In this document: positions 1 through 9,298 of the stretch, piece by piece | How positions within the stretch are numbered: position 1 is the first letter of the stretch | Layout: every line of letters begins with the position of its first letter | Assembly: GCA_964579295.1 (NCBI GenBank) | Contig: CAZOGK010000005.1 | Coordinates: 1 to 64,000 of the forward strand | From: JAAYYY01 sp964579295 | GTDB taxonomy: Bacteria > Chloroflexota > Anaerolineae > Promineifilales > Promineifilaceae | Reading direction: 5' to 3' | Length of the DNA stretch: 64,000 nucleotides | Made by a program: the position numbers and the translations under genes | The notes under the pieces: generated by a model | What the model was told of the DNA's origin: nothing | What the model saw: the letters and a program-made list of their open reading frames with translations, nothing else | Databases searched by the model: none

Positions 1-70
1 GTGCGCTCGACAGCGCGGCGCAACTGGGGCTTAATAGGGCCGCACAGCGCACCCAAGGAAAGGAGAGTTG

Positions 71-1249
71 ATGACTGGGCCGACTGCCACCGCCTGCTAC
101 CGCCATCCCGACCGCCCCACGCGCCTCGGCTGCAGCCGCTGCGGGCGGCCAATCTGTAATGAATGCGCCGTCGCCACGCCGGTCGGCTATCGCTGCCCTG
201 ACTGTATCGCCGAGCTGCAGAGCCGCGCCGGCCTAGCCGAGCCGGCGCAGCCGCCGGCGCCGCGGCGTGTCGCCGCCGCCCGGCCCTGGCTCACCTACCT
301 GCTGCTGGGCATCATCGCCGCCATCTACCTGCTGGAAGAGCTGGCCGGCGGCTCCACCAACCCGTCGGTGCTCATTGCCTTTGGCGCCACCTTCGGCCCG
401 CTGCTCTTTGAGGGCGAGCTATGGCGGCTCTTTACCGCCATGTTTGTGCACATCGGCCTCATCCACCTCTTCTTCAACGGCTTTGCCCTGCACTTCATCG
501 GCCGCGAGGTCGAGGTCGTCTATGGGCAGGCGCGCTTCCTCTTTCTCTACTTTGGCGCCGGGCTGCTGGGCAACGTAGTCAGCTTTGCCTGGCGCGGCAT
601 CGCGGAGTTCTCCGCCGGCGCCAGCGGCGCCATCTTCGGCATCCTCGGCGCCGAGCTGGCCTTCCTCTTCTTCCACCGCCAGCGGCTGGGAGAGGCCGGG
701 CGCGCCGCCCGCAATCAGCTCCTGCGCATTATTATCATCAACATCATCATCGGCGTTACGGTCGTCAGCATCAACAATGCGGCGCACATGGGCGGGCTCG
801 TCTCTGGCTTCATCCTCGGCTACCTGGTAGCCCCGCGCTATGAGGCGTCCGGCGGCACACCCGGCAGCTACCGCGACCTGGGCTCGCTGGCGCGGCGCTG
901 GTGGGTGGTGGCGGCAACCATCGTCGTCATCGTCGCCGGCGCCTGGGCGGCGCGCGCCGCCTGGCTCAGCTACCCGGAAGTGATGATGCGCTACACGACC
1001 CTGCCCGGCGCCGGCAACCCCAGCCGCGAGGACGCGCCGCGCCGCCTGCGCGACCTTTTTGCCGACCCCACACCCACGCCCACGTCGGCCATCAGCCCGG
1101 CGCAGCGCGACGCCGGCCTGCCCGCCGCCGCCGCGCCCGAGTGGCTGTCGCCGCGGCTGCCGCGCCCGGCGCCGAGCGGCAGCGACCTACACCACGGGCA
1201 CCACCACCTGCACGCGCGTGCCCGCGCCGGGGGTCGCCTCCACCTGTAG
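71..1249 (+). CDS. Rhomboid family intramembrane serine protease with N-terminal zinc finger
   Basis: An intramembrane protease of 392 residues. The N-terminus holds a B-box-like zinc finger with ligands C9, H12, C21, C24, C29, C32, C42 and C45. A rhomboid core follows: the HxxxxHxxxN motif (H127, H132, N136), the nucleophile motif GASG with S185, and H239 in the last core helix. The Ser-His dyad is intact, so an active protease is expected. A hydrophobic stretch near residues 280-300 is probably an extra membrane segment. I chose ATG 71 rather than TTG 68 because a purine-rich RBS (AAGGAAAGGAGAG) ends just before it. The C-terminal tail is Pro/Ala/Arg-rich and its last ~20 codons are read antisense through the end of the facing kinase gene. 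Substrates cannot be inferred; the zinc finger probably serves protein contacts. Confidence 0.88.
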   Translation: MTGPTATACYRHPDRPTRLGCSRCGRPICNECAVATPVGYRCPDCIAELQSRAGLAEPAQPPAPRRVAAARPWLTYLLLGIIAAIYLLEELAGGSTNPSVLIAFGATFGPLLFEGELWRLFTAMFVHIGLIHLFFNGFALHFIGREVEVVYGQARFLFLYFGAGLLGNVVSFAWRGIAEFSAGASGAIFGILGAELAFLFFHRQRLGEAGRAARNQLLRIIIINIIIGVTVVSINNAAHMGGLVSGFILGYLVAPRYEASGGTPGSYRDLGSLARRWWVVAATIVVIVAGAWAARAAWLSYPEVMMRYTTLPGAGNPSREDAPRRLRDLFADPTPTPTSAISPAQRDAGLPAAAAPEWLSPRLPRPAPSGSDLHHGHHHLHARARAGGRLHL

Positions 1250-3348
1250 CCAGCCGCCAAAGAGGGCCAGCCGCTCTTTCATGCTCTCCAGGCCCAGGCC
1301 CGGCTCCGCTTCCGGCTCATCGCCGGCGTCCGGGTCGAAGCCGCGCCCCTCGTCCCATACCTCAATGCGCAGCTCGCTCCCGGCGTGGCGCGCCCGCACC
1401 CACGCCTCGCGCACCCCGGCGTGCTTGACCACGTTAAAGAGCAGCTCGCGCACCAGCCGAATGATGAGGCTGCGCAGGTCGTCGTCGCCAATATCCCCGG
1501 CCTCGTCCGCCTCGAGCCAGACCTTCAGGTTGTAGCGCTCCTCCATGAAGGCGGCCAGCGACAGCAGCCCATCCTGCACGGCCGGGCTGCGCAGCGTGGG
1601 CGAGCTTAGCTCTGAGCTGAGCCGGCGCGTCGCGGCCAGCGTCTCGCGCAAATACTCCTCCGCCTTCTGCAGCGCCTCGCCATCTCCCTCGGGGCCGTCC
1701 CACGAGGCCATCTGCAGCATAATCTGGGCGGCGACCAGCATCTGCTGGATGTCGTCGTGCAGCACCTGGGCAATACGGCGCCGCTCCCGCTCCTCCGCCA
1801 GCGACAGCTCCGAAGCCAGGTGGCGGATTTGCGCCTGGGCGTGCACCAGCGGCGTCACGTCCAGAAAAGCCGCCAGTGCCAGCGATTGGCCGTCTACCTC
1901 TACCAGATTGCTGGAGATGAGCACCGTGCGCTCCTCGCCGCCGCGCGTGCGCAGGGCCATCTCCATCGCGCCGGCCTGCCCCTCGGCCATCATGCGCCCG
2001 ACCATCTGCGCCCGGTCTGCCGGATCGCGGTAGATGCCCAGCTCGACGGTCGTGCGGCCGACAACCTCCTCGCGCGCAAAGCCCAGAAATTGCCCGTAAG
2101 CGCGGTTGGCGTCCACCACCGTGCCGCTGCCGGGGTGCGAGAGCACAATGGGAATCGGGCTGGAATGAAAGAGCGTGTAGAACAGGTCGCGCGCCCGCTG
2201 CATCTCCAGATGCGCCTCGGCCAGCGANNNNNNNNNNNNNNNNNNNNNNNNNNNNNNNNNNNNNNNNNNNNNNNNNNNNNNNNNNNNNNNNNNNNNNNNN
2301 NNNNNNNNNNNNNNNNNNNNNNNNNNNTGCGCTGCCGGGCGGCCGTGGCCTGCTCAAAACCCGCCTGGTTGGCCGCGCGCTCCTCCGGGTGGAACAGCTC
2401 GCCGAAGCTCATCTGCAGCAGCTCTTCCTGGCTATAGCCGCTAATCTCGACCAGCCGCTGGTTCGCGGCCAGAATACGGCGGCTGGCGGCGTCGATTTCC
2501 GCCTGCCCCACCGCCGACAGCTCAAAGATAGTGCGGAACTTCTCCTCGCCGGTGCGCAGCGCCTGCTCGGCCTGGCGCAGCTCGTGCACGTCGGTGGCCG
2601 TGCCATACCATTTCACCACGCGCCCGGCGGCATCCCACTCCGGCACGCCGCGGCTCAGGTACCAGTAGTAGCGCCCATCGGCCCGCTGCACGCGATGCTC
2701 CACCTCGTACATGGCGCCGGTCTGCACGGCCCGGTTCCAGGCGTCGGCCGTGCGCGCCAGGTCGTCGGGATGGACCGCCGGCCCCCACTGCCAGGCGCCA
2801 TCCTCGCCGCGGCCGATGCCGGCAAACTCCTGGTAGCGGTCGTTGTAATAATCGACAACGCCGTCTGGCTCGGCCGTCCACACGAGCTGAGGCATGGAGT
2901 TCGCCAGCGCGCGAAAACGCGCCTCGCTGGCGCGCCGCCGCTCCTCCTCCGCCTTCAGCGCCGTAATCTCTTCCACGACGACGTTGAGGCCAATCACGTT
3001 GCCCTGCGCATCGTGCAGCGGGTGGTAATGGTCGCGGAAGACACGGCGCACGCCAGGCAGGCGCGCCGTCTCGCCAGTCACTTCCACGTTGAGGATCGGC
3101 TTGCCCGTCGCCAGCACGCGCCGGTAGAGCGGCTCCACCTGCAGCGCCAGGTGGGGGATAAGCTCGTGCACCGTGCGCCCCACGTGCGCTTCCACCGAAT
3201 GGCCGTTCAGCTCGGCCAGCCAGTCGTTGATGCGCACGTAGCGCAGCTCGTGGTCGAGCACGCACAGGCCCACCGGCGCCGTGCGATAGATAGCCTCCAG
3301 CTCCGCCCCTACCGCCTCGGCTCGTCGCTTCCGTTCGTCGCTACTCAC
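1187..3348 (-). CDS. Multi-PAS sensor histidine kinase (HisKA_3/NarL type), interrupted by assembly gap
   Basis: A soluble-looking signalling kinase with no transmembrane helix in the visible part. Three PAS domains lie before the gap (around residues 15-130, 145-260 and 270 onward) and a fourth after it. A HisKA_3 dimerisation domain follows, with the phospho-acceptor His in AQVLHDDIQQ (codon at 1757-1759), then a HATPase with DEGRGF and GLGL motifs. This arrangement is typical of NarX/DegS-like kinases that pair with NarL-type regulators; no such regulator is nearby. The 100 N at 2228-2327 are a placeholder: the frame changes across them and the end of PAS3 is missing. Start GTG 3348 is preferred because GGAGACC sits just upstream and the PAS region follows at once; the longer reading begins inside dnaE2. 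The last 63 bases overlap the rhomboid gene tail to tail. Confidence 0.85.
2228..2327. other. Scaffold gap (100 N) inside kinase gene
   Basis: Exactly 100 N, the usual size used for a gap of unknown length. The flanking sequence belongs to one kinase gene but in different frames, and the second half of the third PAS domain is missing, so real sequence is absent here. Confidence 0.97.
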
Positions 3349-3448
3349 ACGGTCTCCGCTCGGCCCACCCGTGGACGTAATAGTCAGTCTGCAGCTTGCC
3401 CCGACACTATCGGCTGCTGTGGGGCTGCGCCGCGCGCCGGGGGGCGGC

Positions 3449-6400
3449 TTATGCGGAGATTGTAGCCGGGGGAGGGGGTGGGGGCAAGGCGGCGATACGC
3501 TGGGCAAGAAGGTTGGCAACCTGCCCTTCCTGTTGCACCACGCCCTCTACCAGGAGCAGGCGCGCGGCGTGCAGGACAGCGCGGTAGCGGTCGTACACCT
3601 GCGGCTGCACGACGACGTCGACCAGCCCTGTCTCGTCTTCGAGCGTGAGGAAGTGGAAGCCTTTGGCCGTGGGCGGCGATTGGTGGACGACGAGCAGCCC
3701 GGCCAGGCGCGCGCGCTGCCCATCGCGACAGGCGGCCAGCCGGGCGGCCGAGAGGATGTTCCCGGCCAGCCGCGGCCGCACGTGGACCATGACGTGCTCG
3801 CCCGCCGAGAGGCCCAGCACCGCCTGCTCGGCCAGCAGCGCCTCTGTTGGCGTCAGCTCCGGCAAGTCGGCTGCCTGCGGCTCAGGCTCCAGCCCCGGCG
3901 CGGCCGGCTGCTCGCGCAGGGTGCCCAGCTCCCACAAGAGCTGGCGGCGCGGCAGGCCCCAGCCGTCAAAGGCGCCGGCCAGAATCAGGCGCTCGGCCAC
4001 GCGCCGGCCGGGGCGCACGCGCTGCCAGAAGTCGGCCAGCGAGGTAAAGGGGGCGCGCTCGCGCTGCACGCCGATGCGCTCGACGTGGGCCGCGCCCAGC
4101 CCGGAGACATAGTTGAAACCCAGGCGGAGCGCGCCGTCTGCCACCGTGCAGCGCGCCTGGCTCTGGTGAACGTCTACCGGCAGGACGGCGTAGCCCTTGC
4201 GCCGCACCTCACCCAGCAGCACGGCGGGCGTCCAGAAGCCCATTGGCTGGTTGTTGAGCAGCGCCGCCATGAAGGGCAGGAAGTGGTAGCGCTTCAGCCA
4301 GGCGCTCTGGTAGACGAGGACGGCGAAGGCGGCGGCGTGGCTCTTGGCAAAGGAGTAGCCGCCGAAGGCGCGCAGCTGCTCGAAGACGGTCTCGGCCACC
4401 TCCGGGGGCACGCCATTGGCCCGCGCCCCGGCGAGAAAGTCGCCGCGCAGCCTGTCTATGGCCTCGGTAGCCCGCTTGGCGCCCAGGGCGCGCCGCAGCT
4501 GCTCGCCCTGACCGGGGGTGAAGCCGGCCAGGTCGCGCGCGACCTTGAGCACCTGCTCCTGAAAGAGGATGACGCCCAGCGTCTCTTTGAGCGCCGGCTG
4601 CAGCAGCGGGTGAGCGTAGGCGACAGGCTCCAGGCCCAGGCGGCGGCGCAGGTAAGGATGGACCATGTTACCCTGGATGGGGCCGGGCCGGATGAGGGAG
4701 ATGGCGACGACGAGGTCGGCGAAGGAGCGCGGGCGCAGCCGGGGCAGCATCTGCGATTGCGCCCGGCTCTCCACCTGGAAGACGCCCAGCGTGTCGGCCT
4801 CGCGGATCATGGCGTAGACCAGGTCGTCCATGCCCGTCGCCTCGTCGAAGACGGCGGGCTGGGCCAGGTCCAGCCCCGGCAGGTCGGGGGCGGCGCCGGT
4901 CGTCTCGCGCACCAGCGCCGCCGCGTCGCCGATGGCGGAGAGCATGCGCAGGCCCAGCACGTCAATCTTAACCAGCCCGGCCTCTTCCAGACCTTCCTTG
5001 TCCCACTGCGTGACGACGCGGTTGACCATCGTCGCCGGCTCGGTGGGCATGCGGCCCATGAGCGGAGCGCCGGAGATGACCATGCCGCCGGAGTGGATGC
5101 CGAGGTGGCGCGGCAAGCCGCGGATTTGCCGGCAGAGGTCGAGAAGCAGCTCCAGCGAACCCTGATCAGCCTGGTCGGGCAGGCGCGGGGTCTCTTCCTC
5201 CGTTTCCAGGGCGCGCGCGGCGGCGGCGACGACCTCCGGGGAGAGGCCCAGCGCTTTGCTCACGTCTCTCAGGGCGCTCTTGCGCCGGTAGGTGGTAAAG
5301 GTGCAGGCCATCGCCACGTGCGCCGTCCCGTAGCGGCGGTAGACGTACTGGATCACCTCTTCGCGGCGCGCCGCGTCGAAGTCCACGTCGATGTCCGGCG
5401 CGAAGGCGGCGTCCGCCTGCAGCCGCTCGTCGGAGAGAAAGCGCTCGAAGACCAGGTCGTGGGCCAGCGGGTTGACAGGGCTGATGTGCAGCAGGTAGGC
5501 CGCCAGCGAGCTGGCCGCCGAGCCGCGCCCCTGGCAGCGGATGCCGTTCTCGCGGGCAAAGCGGACGATGTCCCAGACGATAAGGAAGTAGTTAGCCAGC
5601 CCGGCCCGGCCAATCACGTCCAGCTCGCGCTGCAGCTGCTCGCGCGCCCGCGCCGGCGGCTCGCCGTAGCGCTCGCGCAGCCCCTGGCGGCAGAGGCGGC
5701 GCAGGTAGGCTTCGCTGCTCATGCCGTCGGGCGTCTCGTAGCGGGGCAGGTCTTGCAGCCCGTAGCGCGGCTCGAAGCGGCAGCGCTCCGCCAGGCGCAG
5801 CGTGTTAGCCAGCGCCTCCGGGTGGTCCGGGAAGAGGGCGGCCATCTCGGCCGGAGATTTGAGGTAATACTCGGAGTTGAGGCGGCGGAGATGCGTGGCC
5901 TGGTCCAGCGTGGTGTTGTGGCGGATGCAGACGAGCACGTCCTGCAGGCGATGGCCGTCGCGCTCGGCATAGTGGACGTTGTTGGCGGCCACGCAGCCCA
6001 GGCGCAGGTAGCGGGCCAGCCCGGTTAGCTGGCGCACGAGCCGCTCTTCGCCGGGCAGGGAATGGCGCTGCAGCTCTATCCAGAAATGGTCTGGCCCGAA
6101 CAGGTCGCCGTAGCGGCGTGCGGCAGCCAGCGCCTGCCGGCGCCGGCCGCGCCGCAGGGCAGAGGCTATCTCCCCGCGCGGGCAGCCGGAAAGGGCAATG
6201 AGGCCATCCGTGCAGCCTTCCAGCTCGGCGGCCGGCAGCGCCGCTTCTCCTTTGGCCGCGCCTGCCTGGGCGCGGCTGATGAGATAGCAGAGGTTGTGCC
6301 AGCCGGCCTCATTTTCGACCAGCAGGGTGAGGTGGCCGCCGCCCTGCAGGGACAGCTCGGCGCCGACAATGGGCCGGATGCCGGCTTCGCGGGCGGCGCG

Positions 6401-6550
6401 GATGAAGCGCGGCGCCGCGTAGAGGGCGTCGTGGTCGGTGAGGGCCAGGGCGGGCATCTCCAGCGCGGCAGCGCGCGCCGCCAGCGCCTCCGGGGCGCTG
6501 GCGCCGTCGAGCAGGCTGAAGCTGGAATGGCAGTGAAGTTCGACGTACAT
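3449..6550 (-). CDS. dnaE2: Error-prone DNA polymerase III alpha subunit DnaE2 (ImuC)
   Basis: The C-family polymerase of the SOS mutasome, which copies across damaged template. The protein has about 1033 residues, normal for DnaE2 and shorter than replicative DnaE. The N-terminal PHP domain starts at once with MYVELHCHSSFSLLDG. The palm carries GRGSAASSLAAYLL and the catalytic motif PDIDVDFD at about residues 384-391. Next come the KRATEAI region, a helix-hairpin-helix part, and an OB fold near residues 930-1010. ATG 6550 is chosen because family members begin with MYVELHCH; an in-frame GTG at 6565 adds five residues. It is the last gene of the imuA-imuB-DUF6504 operon, 50 nt after the DUF6504 stop, and should be under the same LexA control. 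Confidence 0.93.
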   Translation of the reverse strand: MYVELHCHSSFSLLDGASAPEALAARAAALEMPALALTDHDALYAAPRFIRAAREAGIRPIVGAELSLQGGGHLTLLVENEAGWHNLCYLISRAQAGAAKGEAALPAAELEGCTDGLIALSGCPRGEIASALRRGRRRQALAAARRYGDLFGPDHFWIELQRHSLPGEERLVRQLTGLARYLRLGCVAANNVHYAERDGHRLQDVLVCIRHNTTLDQATHLRRLNSEYYLKSPAEMAALFPDHPEALANTLRLAERCRFEPRYGLQDLPRYETPDGMSSEAYLRRLCRQGLRERYGEPPARAREQLQRELDVIGRAGLANYFLIVWDIVRFARENGIRCQGRGSAASSLAAYLLHISPVNPLAHDLVFERFLSDERLQADAAFAPDIDVDFDAARREEVIQYVYRRYGTAHVAMACTFTTYRRKSALRDVSKALGLSPEVVAAAARALETEEETPRLPDQADQGSLELLLDLCRQIRGLPRHLGIHSGGMVISGAPLMGRMPTEPATMVNRVVTQWDKEGLEEAGLVKIDVLGLRMLSAIGDAAALVRETTGAAPDLPGLDLAQPAVFDEATGMDDLVYAMIREADTLGVFQVESRAQSQMLPRLRPRSFADLVVAISLIRPGPIQGNMVHPYLRRRLGLEPVAYAHPLLQPALKETLGVILFQEQVLKVARDLAGFTPGQGEQLRRALGAKRATEAIDRLRGDFLAGARANGVPPEVAETVFEQLRAFGGYSFAKSHAAAFAVLVYQSAWLKRYHFLPFMAALLNNQPMGFWTPAVLLGEVRRKGYAVLPVDVHQSQARCTVADGALRLGFNYVSGLGAAHVERIGVQRERAPFTSLADFWQRVRPGRRVAERLILAGAFDGWGLPRRQLLWELGTLREQPAAPGLEPEPQAADLPELTPTEALLAEQAVLGLSAGEHVMVHVRPRLAGNILSAARLAACRDGQRARLAGLLVVHQSPPTAKGFHFLTLEDETGLVDVVVQPQVYDRYRAVLHAARLLLVEGVVQQEGQVANLLAQRIAALPPPPPPATISA

Positions 6551-6600
6551 AACGGTACCAGACACAGATTGCCACGGCTACCCTGTCTTCTTCCCCGTCG

Positions 6601-6855
6601 CTAATCGTAGAGACGCTCCAGGAACCAGCCGCCGCCGGCCAGGTCGTGAAAGACGACGAGCAGCAGGCCGCTGTCGGTGCTCAGCTTGTAATAGTCGCGC
6701 CAGACGCGCCGCCGCCACCAGTCCAGGTCCACGCGCCAGGCGAGGGCGACGTGGGCCACGGCGTGGCTCTGGCCGCGCCAGGTGAGCCGGCCGGGCCGGC
6801 CCAGCGCGTCGGGCACAACGTCGATGGCGGCTCCCTCCGGCCAGAGGTGGGTCAT
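6601..6855 (-). CDS. DUF6504 family protein of the imu operon
   Basis: A basic, tryptophan-rich protein of 84 residues. The pattern 'RLTWRG...WRVDLDWWRRRVWRDYYKL' (split here) and the C-terminal 'GWFLERLYD' match what I know of DUF6504, a small domain found next to imuB/dnaE2-type genes in Actinobacteria and Chloroflexota. No enzymatic motif is visible. Its ATG overlaps the imuB stop by 4 nt (ATGA, 6852-6855), so it is translationally coupled to imuB. Position and conservation suggest an accessory part of the mutasome; this is inference. The family call rests on motif recall and not on a profile search. Confidence 0.72.
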   Translation of the reverse strand: MTHLWPEGAAIDVVPDALGRPGRLTWRGQSHAVAHVALAWRVDLDWWRRRVWRDYYKLSTDSGLLLVVFHDLAGGGWFLERLYD

Positions 6856-8108
6856 AGCGGGCGCAGGTCGAAACGGCGCCCGGCCAGCGGGTGGGCGGCG
6901 TCCAGGTGAACGGGCTGCAGGAACTGGGCCGCCGGATGGCGGGCCATCAGCTGCGCCAGCGACTCGTCCTCCTCTGGCTGCGCGGCGCTCATCGCCAGAG
7001 ATTGGCCGTCACCGTGGGTAAACAGGGAAAGCTGCCGCACGACGGCGGGCCGGAGGTCGCCGGCGACCAGAGACAGCGCTTCCACCCCGCTCTCTAGAGA
7101 AAGCGCCTGCGCCAGCTCCTGGGCGGCCTGGGCCAGGCGGGCCGGGTCGGCGCTGGGGCGGCGCAGGGGTAGAGATAGCTGCTGGGGGGCGTCCTCCTCC
7201 GTCTCGACGCGCAGGTGCAGGACGCCGCCCAGCAGGGCCGCCGCCGCCAGCCGCCCGGCCAACTCCGCGGCCAGCTCTGCCAGCAGCCGCTGCACGTCCA
7301 GCCAGTTGACCAGCGGCGGGTCGAAGCGGCGGGCTGCCTGCTCCTGGGCCGAAGGCGGCAGGGAGGCGACGGAGGCTGCGCCTTCGCCGCGAGCCAGGCG
7401 GTGCAGGGGCAGGATGCCGGTCCCAAACTGCTCGCGCAGGGCTGCCGGCGAGAGGGCGGCGAACTGGCCCAGAGTGCGGATGCCCAGCAGGCGCAGCCGC
7501 CGCAGCCATTCCCTTTCCAGGGGCAGGAAGTCGAGCGGGCGCGCGGCCAGAAAGGCGCGCTCGCCGCCGGGCTCGACAGGGCGCAGGGAGCCGGGCCGGG
7601 CCAGCGCCGCCGCCACCTGGGCCGCAAACGGGTCGGCCGACAGACCGGCGGCCGGCTCCAGGCGGGTGTGGTCGCGTACTGCCTGGCCCATTTCCCGGAT
7701 GAGGAAGACGGCCTCCGGGGCGGGCAGCGCCTCCAGGTCGAGGGTATAGCGGGCGGGCAGAGAACGCGCGCCGGCGGGGAGGAACCGTACGCCGGGCGCC
7801 GGCTGCCAGAGCGCCTCGGGCGCGATCAGGTGGGTAAAATCGGCCAGGACGCCGGTCACTTCCCCGTCGGCGTCGGCATAGTGGAGCGGCGCGGACGGCA
7901 GGAAGCGCGCCTCGGGCGAGAGCAGGTGAGCCTGGCGCAGGGGCATCCCCGCGCGGACGCCCTGGTGGGCCGCTTCCAGAGAGAAGCCAAAGAGAGGGGC
8001 GGCTTCCCAGGGCTGGCCGCCGATGACCAGCGGGGTCTGGGCCAGCGCCGTCTGCCCGCGCCGCTCGACGGCGGCGGCGAAGTAGGGGACCGCCAGGCAG
8101 GCAATCAT
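6852..8108 (-). CDS. imuB: ImuB-like Y-family polymerase homologue, probably catalytically inactive
   Basis: A Y-family fold protein of 418 residues that in known mutasomes serves as the hub linking the sliding clamp, ImuA and DnaE2. It begins MIACLAVPYFAAAVERR, aligned with the usual DxDxFFAxVE motif, but the first metal-binding Asp is absent. The later S-x-D-E catalytic motif is also not seen. The HhH/palm region (LLGIRTLGQFAALSP) and a C-terminal little-finger-like part remain. The missing acids are typical of ImuB and indicate a scaffold role. ATG overlaps the imuA stop by 4 nt (8105-8108), and the 3' end overlaps the DUF6504 gene in the same way. Confidence 0.88.
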   Translation of the reverse strand: MIACLAVPYFAAAVERRGQTALAQTPLVIGGQPWEAAPLFGFSLEAAHQGVRAGMPLRQAHLLSPEARFLPSAPLHYADADGEVTGVLADFTHLIAPEALWQPAPGVRFLPAGARSLPARYTLDLEALPAPEAVFLIREMGQAVRDHTRLEPAAGLSADPFAAQVAAALARPGSLRPVEPGGERAFLAARPLDFLPLEREWLRRLRLLGIRTLGQFAALSPAALREQFGTGILPLHRLARGEGAASVASLPPSAQEQAARRFDPPLVNWLDVQRLLAELAAELAGRLAAAALLGGVLHLRVETEEDAPQQLSLPLRRPSADPARLAQAAQELAQALSLESGVEALSLVAGDLRPAVVRQLSLFTHGDGQSLAMSAAQPEEDESLAQLMARHPAAQFLQPVHLDAAHPLAGRRFDLRPL

Positions 8109-8842
8109 GGCTGGCGCCCCTGCGCCGCGTCGCCGAAGAAGAGGTCGAGGGTCACAGACTGTCCCGACGCGCCCTGCTTGTTCTTGGCGAGCAGCACGGC
8201 CGTGCGGCAGCCGCAGATGTCCGGCCCCTGGTACAGCCAGCGCTCCCGGTGCAAGAGCAGGCGCACGGCGGCGTAATGCTGCAGCGGCAGCGGCCGGCCG
8301 GGAGGCGTCGAGACGAGGCAGAGCAACACGGTGGGCGAGCGGCCGAGAGGAAGCATCAGGCGGCCGAGGGCGGCCGAGAGAGCCTGCGCCAGGCGGGCGT
8401 CGGCGACGACGTGGGGCGGCAGGTCGCAGATGAGAACCCCCCGCTCGCCGCCGGCCAGATCATGGAGCAGAGCAAACGCCTGGGCCGCGCCGTCCGGGCG
8501 GACGAGCAAAAGCCGGTCGACGAGGACGCCGCAGCGGGCGGCGTAGTCAGGGTCGAAGGCGTGCTGCAGGTCCAGGTAAACGGCCGGCTCGCCGCACGCC
8601 TGGGCCTGGGCGACCACGTTCAGGGCGAGGGTGACCATACCGGCCGTGGGCGCGGCGGCCAGCTCGACAATACGGCCGCGCGGCAGTCCGCCGCCCAGCA
8701 GACTGTCCAGAGCGGGGAAGCCGGTGGGGAGGCAGGCGGGCGGCGGCCGAAGGTTATCTCCCAGCCGGCCCACCACGCGGGAGCCAAAACGGCGCCGGAG
8801 GGCGTCAAGGGTCTGGTCGAGGCGGCGCTTATCATCTGGCAT
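8105..8842 (-). CDS. imuA: ImuA-like RecA-fold protein
   Basis: First gene of the mutasome operon, 245 residues from ATG 8842. It has a RecA/SulA-like fold: 'LPTGFPALDSLLGGGLPRG' is followed by a degenerate P-loop (AAAPTAGMVTLAL) lacking the usual GKT, then a Walker-B-like strand GVLICDLPP. In known systems ImuA modulates RecA and is required for ImuB/DnaE2 mutagenesis. A longer reading from 8920 exists, but it would place the LexA box and the -10 element inside the coding region, so 8842 is preferred. Downstream imuB overlaps by 4 nt. Confidence 0.82.
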   Translation of the reverse strand: MPDDKRRLDQTLDALRRRFGSRVVGRLGDNLRPPPACLPTGFPALDSLLGGGLPRGRIVELAAAPTAGMVTLALNVVAQAQACGEPAVYLDLQHAFDPDYAARCGVLVDRLLLVRPDGAAQAFALLHDLAGGERGVLICDLPPHVVADARLAQALSAALGRLMLPLGRSPTVLLCLVSTPPGRPLPLQHYAAVRLLLHRERWLYQGPDICGCRTAVLLAKNKQGASGQSVTLDLFFGDAAQGRQP

Positions 8843-8866
8843 GGCTAATAGGTGACCCGGCCGAAC

Positions 8867-8882
8867 TAGAACGGACGTTCTA
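8867..8882 (-). promoter_or_regulatory. LexA (DinR-type) SOS box of the imu operon
   Basis: A 16-bp perfect palindrome, TAGAACGGACGTTCTA, containing GAAC-N4-GTTC, the consensus of Gram-positive LexA. It lies 25 nt upstream of the imuA ATG and just downstream of a -10 element, where bound LexA would block transcription. Confidence 0.85.
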
Positions 8883-8894
8883 TTTCTCAGACGC

Positions 8895-8903
8895 ATTGTA
8901 GCA
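8895..8903 (-). promoter_or_regulatory. Extended -10 promoter of imuA
   Basis: On the minus strand TGC-TACAAT (TACAAT = 8900-8895) forms an extended -10 box. No good -35 is visible. The predicted start near 8888 abuts the LexA box. Confidence 0.55.
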
Positions 8904-8941
8904 GGGGCCGTGGGCGGCATGGGGTAAAGAGGACGTGAAAA

Positions 8942-8969
8942 GGTGGGCGGTGGGCAGTGGCCGGTGGGT
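8942..8969. repeat. Heptad tandem repeat H1
   Basis: Four 7-nt units (GGTGGGC, GGTGGGC, AGTGGCC, GGTGGGT) between imuA and the tRNA. The units resemble the reverse complement of those at 13236-13266. Confidence 0.6.
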
Positions 8970-9011
8970 AGAGCTGCCGCGCCTCACCCCCCTCGCAGCG
9001 GCTGGCGATTA

Positions 9012-9020
9012 TGGTATAAT
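9012..9020 (+). promoter_or_regulatory. Extended -10 promoter of tRNA-Leu
   Basis: TGG-TATAAT, with TATAAT at 9015-9020, lies 22 nt before the mature tRNA 5' end. No convincing -35 is visible. Confidence 0.6.
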
Positions 9021-9042
9021 AGGCTTCTGCCTGTACCAACAC

Positions 9043-9125
<83 letters not shown>

Positions 9126-9298
9126 CAGTAAGACAAGACTCAGGAGAGCGGCCCGCCGGCGCCAGGCGGGCCGTTTTGCTGGCAGGTGAAAAGTGGCTGA
9201 GAATGCGCGGCGCGGGGAACCAGGACAGCTAAGCTGGCGTCTAACGGAGGAAAAGGCCGTGGCGCCCGCGACTGATGGGCCACGGCGAGGAGAGAAGG

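Noticed and set aside
3371..6028. Long open frame (885 codons) on the plus strand
   Set aside because: It lies antisense to dnaE2, whose polymerase motifs are clear. High GC keeps complementary frames open; the product is Gln/Arg/Val-rich with no domain.
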